From Phoronis australis (Eukaryota; Phoronida; Phoronidae), in contig NMRA01000094.1 in the NCBI GenBank assembly GCA_002633005.1, positions 370,051 through 390,203 on the forward strand: 20,153 nucleotides of DNA, given 5' to 3'. Below are positions 1 through 7,885 of the stretch, in pieces. Position numbers and translations under genes: made by a program. Under the pieces are notes generated by a model. That model was not told the DNA's origin, searched no databases, and saw only the letters and a program-made list of their open reading frames with translations. Every line of letters starts with the position of its first letter. The stretch's first letter is position 1.

Positions 1-339
1 TTAAGGACTTGTGAAGATACAGAGGTAAACGTAAAAAAATAAAATTGCCCCTAGGGGGCACACTGGTAGGCGGATCCGTCCAAAAGTCGTCATCGTCTGT
101 TGATAATATCATATAAATACACTAATTAAATTTCGTAAAGATCCTGCGAACGGTTTAGGAGATACAGCCATAGGCGCAAAAAAAAACAAAACTGCCACTA
201 GGAGGCGCCACAGTAGTTGAAATCGTCGGAAAATCATCGTCAACTGTCCTCTACATAGTAAGCATATACGTGCCAATTTTCACAATCATCCTTTGAGCGG
301 TTTGGTTGATAGAGGGTGGACGCACAAAACCAAAAAGGG

Positions 340-498
340 CCACTAGGTGGCGCAAACTATGTCGAATCCATCTGAAAACGGGAGGATAGCGTCATCTCAC
401 TAATAGGTGCCTACATACCAAATTTCATGAAAATCCGTTCAGGTCTTTTGAAAATACAAAGGTAAGCGTAAAAAACTAAAATTGCCACTAGGGGGCAC
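340..498 (+). promoter_or_regulatory. Two exact CTCF-like core motifs in element A
   Basis: CCACTAGGTGGCGC at 340-353 and CCACTAGGGGGCAC at 485-498 both satisfy CCASYAGRKGGCRS; motifs at 48 and 195 miss by one base. All point the same way, 145-147 bp apart. They are part of the repeat monomer, so binding is a hypothesis. Confidence 0.4.
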
Positions 499-630
499 AC
501 CGGTAGTCGGATCCGTCCGAAAGTTCGCACATGCCGTCCCATTCATGAATGGAACATATGTGCCAAATTTCATGAACGTATGTCAAAGGGTTTTGGAGAT
601 AAAGCAGCGGACTCCGGACGGACGCCGCCC

Positions 631-652
631 GGACGGACGGACGGACGGACGG
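631..652. repeat. (GGAC)n microsatellite in element A
   Basis: About 5.5 copies of GGAC lie between the last monomer and the terminal hairpin of element A. The other copies keep only traces here (GGACG near 9811, GACGGCC near 17217). A tetranucleotide run of this kind is typical of pearl-like elements in bivalves (recalled family knowledge). Confidence 0.9.
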
Positions 653-666
653 AGATGACGGCATAA

Positions 667-694
667 TGCGTCCACATATAAATATGTGGGCGCA
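667..694. repeat. Terminal hairpin of element A
   Basis: The left arm TGCGTCCACATAT pairs with the right arm ATATGTGGGCGCA with two bases between and one G-T mismatch. Related hairpins end element B (about 9852-9880) and element C (about 17243-17270), and an identical one lies inside element D at 19080. The right arm is also the reverse complement of ATGCGCCCAC near the left ends of elements B and D, so it acts as a subterminal inverted repeat. Confidence 0.85.
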
Positions 695-700
695 TAAAAA

Positions 701-930
701 TGTTTACAGTAAAGTTAGATATTTACTGAACACCAATTGTTTACAGTCAAGTCTGATATTTACAACTTACACTACTATTGTTTACAGTCATGTTCCACTT
801 ATTGTTTAGAGTCAAGTATGGTAATTACAACATATTGTAATATTGTTTAAAGTCAAGGTTATTTAAAACACTAGACAAGTATGGTTTTCAGTCAAATTTG
901 ATATTTACGACACTTAGTGTTGTTTAAAAC
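701..930. repeat. Degenerate repeats of about 40 bp with TGTTTAC starts
   Basis: Six or seven diverged units begin at about 701, 738, 779, 803, 844, 885 and 921. The rough consensus is TGTTTACAGTCAAGT followed by an AT-rich GATATTTACAACA tail. The first three keep TGTTTAC; later ones drift to TGTTTAG and TGTTTAA. Unit length varies from 24 to 41 bases, so this is an old array. It directly follows the end of element A. Confidence 0.7.
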
Positions 931-1628
931 GAGATGAATAAGAGAGGAAGTTCATGACAAACAGAAACTTGATGACAATGACTTCTAGATACTAAACAGT
1001 TTGACCTTGTAGTGCTATCATAGAATCCCATTCTTCTTGAAATGATATATGAGTGATGACAACTAAACAAACAACAAGTGTCTAACTCTATTCTCACACT
1101 TTTACTTTCAATTCTATATAAACCAGTCCTCTAAGTATCCACTTGCAGATTGAAAAGTTTTAACATAAAAATCCAATTTTCAAATTGGCAAAATCTCCAA
1201 GTGGACATTTCCAGCCTAGCTTCACCTTCATTTTCCAGAGTAAACTGTCCGATCTACGGTTTGTAAATTTTTGAATTTCTTTAGTCTAGTTTTTTTAAAA
1301 TTCAATACATTCATGAATATCACTATTATCGTTTAGAGTCCTTCTTTGCGATATGGTGGTCTGATGATGGTTCGAATTTTTGCAAGTCCGTCCTTCAGCC
1401 TTCAACTAAGTTCAGTGACGCATCGCCATTTCTTACAAGACAGCTCCTGTGCTGTGCACGAATGTTTTGTGTTTTTGATGAATTTGAAATCTCAACTTCC
1501 ACTCGTGTAGTTGGCAGTGTCATGTCGGAGGTGTATAGAGGGCGCAGCACTGAAAAAAGTGGGGGCTTAAGCCCCCTCAGCCTCCCTGCAGTGCACCGCC
1601 TATGGACCACTGAAAAACTTGAACTGAA
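931..1628. other. Intron with no recognised gene; 16-bp palindrome at 1561
   Basis: AT-rich intronic sequence. A perfect palindrome GGGGGCTTAAGCCCCC sits at 1561-1576, nested between GCACTG (about 1546) and CAGTGC (about 1588), so the segment could fold as an imperfect hairpin. ORFs on both strands over 1395-1740 run past this into the Kolobok end and have no recognisable domain. Confidence 0.5.
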
Positions 1629-1795
1629 TAAAAGGAGAATGCCACCCGATTTAATTAGTCTTTTTTGCCTTATTAATTGGTCTATATCCACATCGCCTCG
1701 CACACGGTCGACCTTATCTTGCCAAGAGGTGTCTCGTTAACCTGTGAGGAAGGTGAGAAACGACGCTAGCGACGTCAGTGGTTCATCTGCACTAA

Positions 1796-2017
1796 ATGAG
1801 AGTGAATGCCGCTATGTTGCGGTGCATCGTTCCCGCTTGTGCGAGCTATGCAGCTGCGAGGAAAGCGGGAATATCGTTTTTTCGACTTCCTCGAGAGTCC
1901 GAAATGTTTAGGAAGTGGATCGCAGTAGTGAAGAATGAAAAGTACGCTGTAAATAGCAAGTATGAGGCCGTGGAACATCTCCTTGTCTGTGGTCTGCAGT
2001 GGTCGACAGCCGCGTGA
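1796..2017 (+). pseudogene. THAP-domain remnant in Kolobok copy 1
   Basis: The 73-residue frame contains LRCIVPACASYAAARKAGIS, FFRLPRESEMFRKWIAVVKN and EKYAV. This has the THAP (C2CH zinc-finger DNA-binding) features: C-x4-C, the F..P pair and the W of the central helix. The expected closing C-x2-H-F appears as VCGLQW near residues 64-69, so the histidine ligand is lost, and the frame stops soon after. THAP domains let P-element and Kolobok transposases bind their ends (family knowledge). The same block, differently mutated, lies in copy 2. The first in-frame ATG is 1796 but the true start is unclear. Confidence 0.65.
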
Positions 2018-2217
2018 GTGCCTGACGAATCCCAGCTTGCCAAATAACTATCCCTACGTTCCGTTGTCTGAGCTTGTTCACGGCGCCTCTTTAGTATTTC
2101 TTCATCACTGTATTCCTGTTCGAACTGATAGCCTGTGAAACCTAAAGATCCACCTGCGAAGTCTTCGTCGGGACTGATGAGCTCTCGTCTAAGTCGTGGG
2201 GGATTGCGAGTTGCCAT
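1988..2217 (-). pseudogene. Divergent ORF in Kolobok copy 1, possible P2X7-like N-terminus
   Basis: The open frame runs 2274-1846; ATG at 2217 gives MATRNPPRLRRELISPDEDF then GSLGFTGYQFEQEYSDEEI and LKRRREQAQTTERR. The GYxFExEYSDEE block followed by a basic run recalls, from memory only, the start of transposon-associated proteins annotated as P2X purinoceptor 7-like. The expected WCxCxxC segment is not clear, and downstream of about 1988 the frame is antisense to the THAP block. Copy 2 lacks this stretch. The amino-acid composition looks protein-like but the assignment is tentative. It could be an independent gene fragment captured by the element. Confidence 0.3.
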
Positions 2218-3584
2218 GTTGACGTTTATCACTGAGCTTTCTGTTTCAAAATGAATTATTGTCACCCTAACCAATATACTGAAACAAAGTCTGTCTCATT
2301 AGATGCAATTTGTAATGCCTTTGGAGTGTTCCTGAGTGCAAACATGATTTGAGAAGCCAGCAATGAATAAATCCCTGCGTTACCGGCTTTAAGTGCAATA
2401 AAACTAATTGACGGGACACCGAGGCCGTGTGAGCTCATGCTAATTTAGTGTTAGGTGGCAGAAACTGTTGTGAAACAACTCGATTTCCATCCCACGGCCA
2501 GGTGTTAGGGGAATCTTTATTTATATTTACATTATTCAAATAATGATTGTCAATGTACAGCTTCTGCCCTGACCATGCGCGCACCCAGGGGGGCTCGGGG
2601 GCTCGAACGAACTAGGGCAAAGTGGCGAAGTGGACAAAAAGGTCGGACTCGCCTCTGGGAAACAAGAAGTCCGAGAAAATGAGACTAAAGTCCTCAAAAT
2701 AAGCACAATCGCGCAGTTCACAGTGGTGCCCCGTTTTTTTTAGCTCACCCGCTTTTTTGTTACCAAAGATCCACAACGTCAGATACTCGAGCTCCCCCAT
2801 ATTGAAGGCTGGGTGTGAGCATGCTGACGGTGCTGTGGACAAAGCCAAATCTGAATTCGCGGCCCCGACGAGTAAGTAGATTTGCAGTTTCGTGGCTAAT
2901 TCACCAACATAATCACGTGCACATTACTTTGGCTCACTAGTATAGTATTTTCCTGACTAGAAGTTTAGTTTCCAGCTTTGGCTGGTTTATGTTCGTGATG
3001 TCTGATAAGTTTCCGAGCCACTGGTCGGGATAACGAGTCAATCCGGCCGGCCGCAACGGGCCTGACCGGGCTCCGAGCCACTGGCCAGGATAACGAGCGT
3101 TTTGCGTGTTTAGAACTAAAAAAATCACAATTCTAAACAACACAGACTAGGTTCTCCTGTCTGTATCTCACGGAAAAATACTTCGAATTTATCTCCGAAA
3201 AGACCCCAGACTCCTGCTACGGACCTTATTGGAATGCCGAGCCGTTGTAGGCTACGGCCGTGTCCAAATACCAATAAATCCGTAACAGCAAAATAAAACA
3301 ACACGTTTTTATACGAACTCGGTGTATTTTTAAGGGTTTTACATCGAAGTTTGATGATTTATTGGTGTAAAACGATGAATTCAAGCGATAAGCTGACACC
3401 AGTAACCCGTGTTGTGAACTGCTGAACAGACTCCGTGTGAAACCAATTACGTCATTGGATAATTTGAAAACCTCAGTCTGCCGTCAGGTGTTAGGTAACG
3501 CAACCGCGCGTGCCGTTATGGAGTAGAACTACTCGATCTAAATTGATACAAATTAGGTTGTTTTTGGGTGGCAAGCTCCTTTAA

Positions 3585-4230
3585 TACGCTCCGCAAAATT
3601 TTTGCTGCACAAATTTTCTCGAATTTTCGAAATACATTTATGAATGGTTAAGTGCACATTTTTAAGAGCGCTTAGACGACCTATGCTGCAAAAACGGAGA
3701 CCCTAACAACAATTGTCCTGGTCAGGGCCCTCAAATGGTAAACCATACACTGATACCGAGTTTCCAAAGTTCTATTGAGTTTTCACTCTGATCAGTATTC
3801 GAAGTCTTTCCTTTTTGTCTTTCCCCATCCCCACACCTTTGTCGGTTGCCATCATCATGGTTTAACCCTGAGGCATCCAATTTTTTGGGGGTGGCACTCG
3901 CCCTCCCCCCGCTTACTAAGGTCCTGATGCAAGGAGTCCATCGTTGGTCCAAGGTCAATGTTGTGTTTCAACACGCACTCGTTGTATAGCTTGAGCATTA
4001 AATTAAAGGTTTAAGAAATACAGGAGCAGTTTTGCGCATTTAATTGTGCGTGTAAAAGGTTTTATGGATTCGTGCCGAATTTGTTGCTGCAACTTGTCTC
4101 ATGGGCCTGTACCCGGCGCGTGATCACAAATGTGAACACTAATTCGGCTATTGCGCAAGTCGACTGTAGCAAGGTGGCCAGTGAAAATGTAAGGCAGCAG
4201 GCCAGTGGGCGTGTGTGCTTTCTAGTCTCT
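3585..4230. other. Intron, nothing recognised
   Basis: A mixed-composition stretch between Kolobok copy 1 and the ORF at 4235. Open frames here, such as 3958-3731 on the minus strand, show no domain. A run of C at about 3903-3910 and T-rich patches are the only local features. Confidence 0.4.
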
Positions 4231-4234
4231 TATT

Positions 4235-4615
4235 ATGAAAACCATTGAAGGCAATTATCAGCACCTGCAAACAAGAATTTTGAAGTATGGAGAATTTCAA
4301 CAGGAGTTTGCTGTAGACTTACTCGCGAAGCTGCAGACATTCCAGCCACGGTTACTGCCGGTCCTTCGAAGCAATTATAGCCCATATATACGATTTTTTA
4401 AGAATGGCAAGGGTGCGTTTTGTGTTGACGGAAATGTCCATTGCGTCGAGGAATCTGAGGCATTTAATGATGAACAACTGTTGTGGCTTAATTTGGAAAA
4501 ACACTTAGCAAAACTAACTTCCAAGTATGCATACTGTGGCGGAATTAAGAAATACGATTATGGCAGTGCTAACTGTAGCAGAGCCACAAAGTGTGCTAAA
4601 ATGGTAGGACATTAG
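4235..4615 (+). CDS. Unidentified 126-residue ORF
   Basis: An ATG-started open frame of 126 codons, not recognised. The protein is mixed polar with five cysteines (CVDGNVHC mid-way, then YCGG and NCSRATKC near the end), and an acidic-to-basic stretch ESEAFNDEQLLWLNLEKHL that could be a helix. Similar sequence was not seen elsewhere in the window. A second ORF in the same frame begins 61 bases later at 4676, with stops between. The two may be pieces of one decayed gene from a mobile element or a real small gene with an intron. They lie antisense to VPS13D, in its intron. Coding status is uncertain. Confidence 0.3.
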   Translation: MKTIEGNYQHLQTRILKYGEFQQEFAVDLLAKLQTFQPRLLPVLRSNYSPYIRFFKNGKGAFCVDGNVHCVEESEAFNDEQLLWLNLEKHLAKLTSKYAYCGGIKKYDYGSANCSRATKCAKMVGH

Positions 4616-4675
4616 GCATAACATTTCTGTAGCAGATAAAAGGTTGATTGGCGCAGGAAAAGGCCGAGGTCTTCA

Positions 4676-4969
4676 ATGCTCAGAAAGATTTCGGCAGGCA
4701 AGAGACTTGCCAAGAAAATGACACAGTTGAGTCCGGGCATTCTAAAGGAAAGAACTGCAGCCAATTCCAGTTACTCGGTGCAACTTCTCTCACCCCACGG
4801 CGTTGTTTCACGATACCGCAACCTCAAACAACGTCAAAGAAACGAAACGCGGAGGGTGAGATATTTCAGAGTATTTATTCTTGGATACAGGTGTCCAACT
4901 CAAAATCAATATCCCACGGTCATTCTTTATGCTGATGGCAATGTTTTCGCCAAAGAACAGGAATCATAG
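4676..4969 (+). CDS. Unidentified 97-residue ORF, basic
   Basis: The open frame begins MLRKISAGKRLAKKM and ends YPTVILYADGNVFAKEQES, with a strongly basic middle (RNLKQRQRNETRRVRYFR). It is in the same frame as the 4235 ORF. An alternative overlapping frame at 4648-4935 looks less protein-like. A basic region then a hydrophobic strand and ADGNVF could be part of a nucleic-acid-binding or transposon protein, but no family is recognised. Decayed coding sequence is the most likely reading. Confidence 0.25.
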   Translation: MLRKISAGKRLAKKMTQLSPGILKERTAANSSYSVQLLSPHGVVSRYRNLKQRQRNETRRVRYFRVFILGYRCPTQNQYPTVILYADGNVFAKEQES

Positions 4970-5613
4970 ACATCCCGCGCGCTCCGTCTATGGTTCTGAC
5001 ACTTCAAACTTTCAACACGATAGGTAGCCGCAGAAAGTTCGATGTTGACCTCATTCTAATCTTCTCTGCAATCCACAGTCTGGGGACGAAAACAATTCAA
5101 ATCCGCTCCTCGAAATAGGGCTTGCTTAGCTGGAAATCAGAACTGCAGTCATGAGAGTGTTTTCACCTCCTGATTGCGAAGCGATCGAGGTAACTGTGGT
5201 ATCTTCATCAGCGCGTGCTCTGAGCGGGAGGTCACCGCTTTATGCACTAAAGCGGTCGACAACAACTAAACTGACGAGAGTCTCAGAACTCCCACATGCA
5301 AATTTGATATGCAAATGAGGTAGTACTTGACTACTGCGCCATCTATACATCGATGGAAAAGTTTAAATACCTGTGACTGCGTGTGGGAAATTGCAATTGC
5401 GTGCGCTGAAGTCGATATTTTAAAAGTACAATTACACCATTGTTTAAGGTTGAAAAGTGAGTTTTTTGATATCCTTCTATAGAAAAAGCTTTAATCTCTC
5501 TGATAAAATCATCTGTTTCCTTTTAAACGAAACTTAAGTCTTGAAATTAGTCCGGGGAAGGAGGCCAAAAACGGCAGTTTAGGTAGTTGTCCCTTCCTGG
5601 TTATCTCTTCCTG
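4970..5613. other. Intron; nothing firm beyond octamer pair
   Basis: Somewhat GC-richer than the surrounding introns. Apart from the octamer pair at 5296-5316 no gene, RNA or repeat was recognised. Confidence 0.4.
5296..5370 (+). promoter_or_regulatory. Two octamer motifs and a TATA-like box
   Basis: ATGCAAAT occurs twice in the same orientation, at 5296-5303 and 5309-5316. A TATA-like TTTAAATA follows about 45 bases later (about 5361). Octamers bind POU-family factors and occur in histone H2B and snRNA promoters (established knowledge). A donor-like AAA/GTGAGT is at about 5457. No matching gene was recognised downstream except a 50-residue ORF at 5714, so promoter function is speculative. 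Confidence 0.2.
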
Positions 5614-5614
5614 G

Positions 5615-5706
5615 TAAGGTGTATATGGACTATAGAGTAAGGTGTATATGGACTATAGTGTAAGGTGTATAAGGACTATAGAGTAAGGTGTTTATGGACT
5701 ATAGAG
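5615..5706. repeat. 23-bp minisatellite, four units
   Basis: Units start at 5615, 5638, 5661 and 5684, with consensus TAAGGTGTATATGGACTATA followed by GAG and one or two substitutions per unit. The array ends eight bases before the ATG of a short ORF at 5714. Confidence 0.95.
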
Positions 5707-5713
5707 CTTCCAA

Positions 5714-5866
5714 AATGAAAATTCTTGTACGCTGGTTCAGATCAAATGTGCATCCACAACAGTATGTAAGAACTTCCAGTTTTGAGCTGAGAATTTTGAA
5801 ACTCGAAAATAATGCTCAAGATACTCCTCAGGTCGACATTGTTGCCCTGGACAATCTTCATCCTTA
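5714..5866 (+). CDS. Unidentified 50-residue ORF
   Basis: The frame begins MKILVRWFRSNVHPQQYVRT and ends PQVDIVALDNLHP before TAG. It is not recognised. The opposite strand of the same stretch also has an open frame of 47 residues with QCSKDEDCPGQQCRPEEYL, which looks at least as protein-like. It is unclear which, if either, is coding. The last 56 bases lie in a segment duplicated at 6034-6089 next to an N. Confidence 0.15.
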
Positions 5867-5886
5867 GAGCACTGTGAACTGCTGTC
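5811..5886. repeat. 76-bp direct repeat, first copy
   Basis: This copy is identical to 6034-6109. The sequences around the two copies differ, although GATAGAGGC / GACAGAGGC / GATAGAGGC motifs recur at about 5954, 6015 and 6111. Confidence 0.9.
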
Positions 5887-6033
5887 AATGGGAGAACTTT
5901 ACCAAACAAATTATGGCTAAATACAAGCTGTTGGCTAAAACTATGGCTTCCTGATAGAGGCAAATAAAGGCTTAAATTTGTGTGGACTCGTCTGTTACTT
6001 GAAAACCCGACTCTGACAGAGGCTGAAAAGGGN

Positions 6034-6109
6034 AATGCTCAAGATACTCCTCAGGTCGACATTGTTGCCCTGGACAATCTTCATCCTTAGAGCACTGTGA
6101 ACTGCTGTC
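6034..6109. repeat. 76-bp direct repeat, second copy, directly after an N
   Basis: Identical to 5811-5886 and starting at the base after the N at 6033. This placement suggests an assembly join in which the same bases were placed twice, or a real short duplication that stopped the assembler. Confidence 0.9.
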
Positions 6110-6447
6110 CGATAGAGGCTCAGAAAAGCTTGAACTCATTATATTCATTTCAACTTATAACATGAACCATCTCAAGGATATTCACCTAGTTTAAGGACAT
6201 ACACAACTCTTCAACACTCCAGATCACTTTTGCTAAGCCACAAGGAAACTGTTCTATGAGAAGTGATTGAAGACTTTATTCAGTAAAAAATTTAGGCTTA
6301 CACTTCACACAACTATTTCTGAAAAGTAATTCAATCTCATTTGAGTAAAAGTAAAGTCACCTGACAAAACCAGCTTGTTACTGAACAAATTTCTGGAAGG
6401 CTGGTGTATGTTTTCGACATATTACTCAGTCATGAAATTATACTTAC
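6110..6447. other. Intron flank, nothing recognised
   Basis: AT-rich intron between the duplicated segment and the WEPFVEPW exon. No repeats, ORFs or exons were seen. Confidence 0.5.
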
Positions 6448-6565
6448 TGCCAAGGTTCCACAAATGGCTCCCAGCCAGACAGAGCCCTGTTGTAGTAATA
6501 ACTGGAAAGCTGGAACAGAGCTTCACCACTGTTGGGACTGGCCATATATTGACGCACTCGGCAAC
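6448..6565 (-). CDS. VPS13D: VPS13D exon with the WEPxxEPW motif
   Basis: The acceptor is TTTTTACAG and the donor TTGGCA/GTAAGT. The 118-bp exon takes two bases into a split codon, then encodes CRVRQYMASPNSGEALFQLS, SYYYNRALSGWEPFVEPW, and ends in phase 2. YYNRALSxWEPxIEPW is a hallmark of VPS13 proteins near the later part of the rod, upstream of the VAB region (family knowledge). It is too short for simple ORF finding and the overlapping + strand ORF is a shadow. It lies 282 bp downstream of the preceding exon. No next exon was recognised between here and position 1, so the following intron may exceed 6.4 kb. Confidence 0.87.
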
Positions 6566-6847
6566 CTGTAAAAAGAGAAAGGAAAGACGGTTTATTTTTT
6601 CAGATTAAAATAAAATAACGGCAAAGAAAGAAACAAATAACTGAGTGTGAAAAGAATTTTGTTCTGGTGAAATTGGTGAGCATTTAGGCATTTTGTTTTT
6701 AATGAGTGTACCAGCAAAAAACTACCAGACAAAATAATATCAAGCCAAAGAGTCTTTACCTGCTGTGATGAGCAAAATGCAGTTTTCAGCTTAGTTTTAC
6801 AAATACATTTTTCTTTGGAAAATAATAAAATCCAAAAAAGAACTCAC

Positions 6848-6929
6848 CATTGAGTGAAAATTCAGCGAGCGGAATATCAATGTTCTTACAATCATCAATA
6901 AGACACAGGCATATACAGTCTGTCTTCAG
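6848..6929 (-). CDS. VPS13D: VPS13D exon after the UBA, abutting the 38-bp array
   Basis: The acceptor is TGTACATTACAG and the donor TCAATG/GTGAGT. The 82-bp exon is phase 0 at its start and leaves one base at its end. It encodes LKTDCICLCLIDDCKNID then IPLAEFSLN. The C-V/I-C-x-I-D-D-C core and the IPLAEF strand fit the segment after the UBA linker in VPS13D, and both junction phases agree with the neighbours. Its first 23 bases and the last 14 intron bases are exactly what is repeated in the 38-bp array directly upstream in the transcript. The chosen acceptor (6930-6931) is the last of about 25 similar sites and the only one that keeps the frame open. Confidence 0.85.
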
Positions 6930-7885
6930 CTGTAATGTACAAATAGGCATATACAGTCTGCCTTCAGCTGTAATGTACAAATAGGCATATACAGCCTGTC
7001 TTCAGCTGTAATGTACAAATAGGCATATACAGTCTGTCTTCAGCTGTAATGTACAAATAGGCATATACAGTCTGTCTTCAGCTGTAATGTACAAATAGGC
7101 ATATACAGTCTGTCTTCAGCTGTAATGTACAAATAGGCATATACAGTCTGTCTTCAGCTGTAATGTACAAATAGGCATATACAGTCTGTCTTCAGCTGTA
7201 ATGTACAAATAGGCATATACAGTCTGTCTTCAGCTGTAATGTACAAATAGGCATATACAGTCTGTCTTCAGCTGTAATGTACAAATAGGCATATACAGTC
7301 TGTCTTCAGCTGTAATGTACAAATAGGCATATACAGTCTGTCTTCAGCTGTAATGTACAAATAGGCATATACAGTCTGTCTTCAGCTGTAATGTACAAAT
7401 AGGCATATACAGTCTGTCTTCAGCTGTAATGTACAAATAGGCATATACAGTCTGTCTTCAGCTGTAATGTACAAATAGGCATATACAGTCTGTCTTCAGC
7501 TGTAATGTACAAATAGGCATATACAGTCTGTCTTCAGCTGTAATGTACAAATAGGCATATACAGTCTGTCTTCAGCTGTAATGTACAAATAGGCATATAC
7601 AGTCTGTCTTCAGCTGTAATGTACAAATAGGCATATACAGTCTGTCTTCAGCTGTAATGTACAAATAGGCATATACAGTCTGTCTTCAGNTACAGTCTGC
7701 CTTCAGCTGTAATGTACAAATAGGCATATACAGTCTGCCTTCAGCTGTAATGTACAAATAGGCATATACAGTCTGCCTTCAGCTGTAATGAACAAATAGG
7801 CATATACAGTCTGCCTTCAGCTGTAATGAACAAATAGGCATATACAGTCTGCCTTCAGCTGTAATGAACAAATGCATGAGAGAGT
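6930..7885 (-). repeat. 38-bp minisatellite made of the VPS13D intron/exon border
   Basis: The period is exactly 38 bp. In the VPS13D sense each unit reads TTTGTACATTACAG followed by CTGAAGACAGACTGTATATG and CCTA: 14 intron bases ending in a 3' splice AG, then the start of the exon. Border copies (+ strand CAGCTG) recur at about 6930 + 38n up to 7652, are lost at the N at 7690, and resume at 7707, 7745, 7783, 7821 and 7859. That makes 25 intact borders, of which the lowest is the real exon start. Units from about 7044 to 7652 look identical; edge units carry C for T (GTCTGCC), and the three most distal have GAACAA for GTACAA. Confidence 0.95.
7690..7690. other. Single N, assembly join inside the 38-bp array
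   Basis: The N falls where the next C of the period is expected, and the sequence after it restarts part-way through a unit. This suggests a gap of unknown length closed with one N, so the real array may be longer than shown. Confidence 0.8.

Larger units (their letters stand above)
1..700 (+). mobile_element. Helentron-like (HINE/pearl-like) element A, right part
   Basis: This is the right-hand part of a non-autonomous element; its left end is outside the window. It has monomers starting at 48, 195, 340 and 485 (spacing 147, 145, 145), each opening with a CCACTAG-type motif, followed by a GTCCGAAA-like block, a CAAATTTCATGAAAATCC-like block and an A-rich run. After the last monomer come a GGAC microsatellite (631-652) and a perfect-armed hairpin (667-694), then TAAAAA. 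A tandem core, tetranucleotide microsatellite and terminal hairpin are the layout described for pearl, DINE-1 and Helentron-associated elements. Assignment to that group is inference; the repeat itself is certain. No protein coding is credible. Confidence 0.75.
1633..3580 (+). mobile_element. Kolobok/T2-type DNA transposon, copy 1 (decayed)
   Basis: The left end is AGGAGAATGCCACC and the right end GGTGGCAAGCTCCT, an inverted repeat with a few mismatches. A TTAA follows on the right (3581-3584); the left flank is TAAA, one base away from TTAA. The terminus including flank, TTAAAGGAG, fits the TTAAAGGRR signature of Xenopus T2 elements, and Kolobok elements are known for TTAA target duplications and THAP domains (recalled family knowledge). 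A THAP fragment lies at 1820-1970. Relative to copy 2 it has extra sequence at about 2000-2240 and 2562-2840, plus a 60-bp-spaced duplication of TCCGAGCCACTGG (3012 and 3072). No DDE catalytic region was recognised. Confidence 0.75.

Noticed and set aside
1395-1740. Overlapping ORFs on both strands
   Set aside because: They cross a palindrome and the end of Kolobok copy 1; no domain or repeat-independent support.
2536-2848. Minus-strand ORFs inside Kolobok copy 1 as transposase
   Set aside because: No DDE or other transposase motif; the segment is missing from copy 2 and could be unrelated insertion sequence.
5742-5963. Further VPS13D exon at 5963-5742 on the minus strand
   Set aside because: The translation does not resemble VPS13D after EPW, it overlaps the duplicated segment beside an N, and no frame fits phase 2 with a recognisable motif.
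6930-7885. CRISPR-like array
   Set aside because: The 38-bp units are contiguous with no unique spacers, and the genome is eukaryotic with introns. It is a minisatellite.
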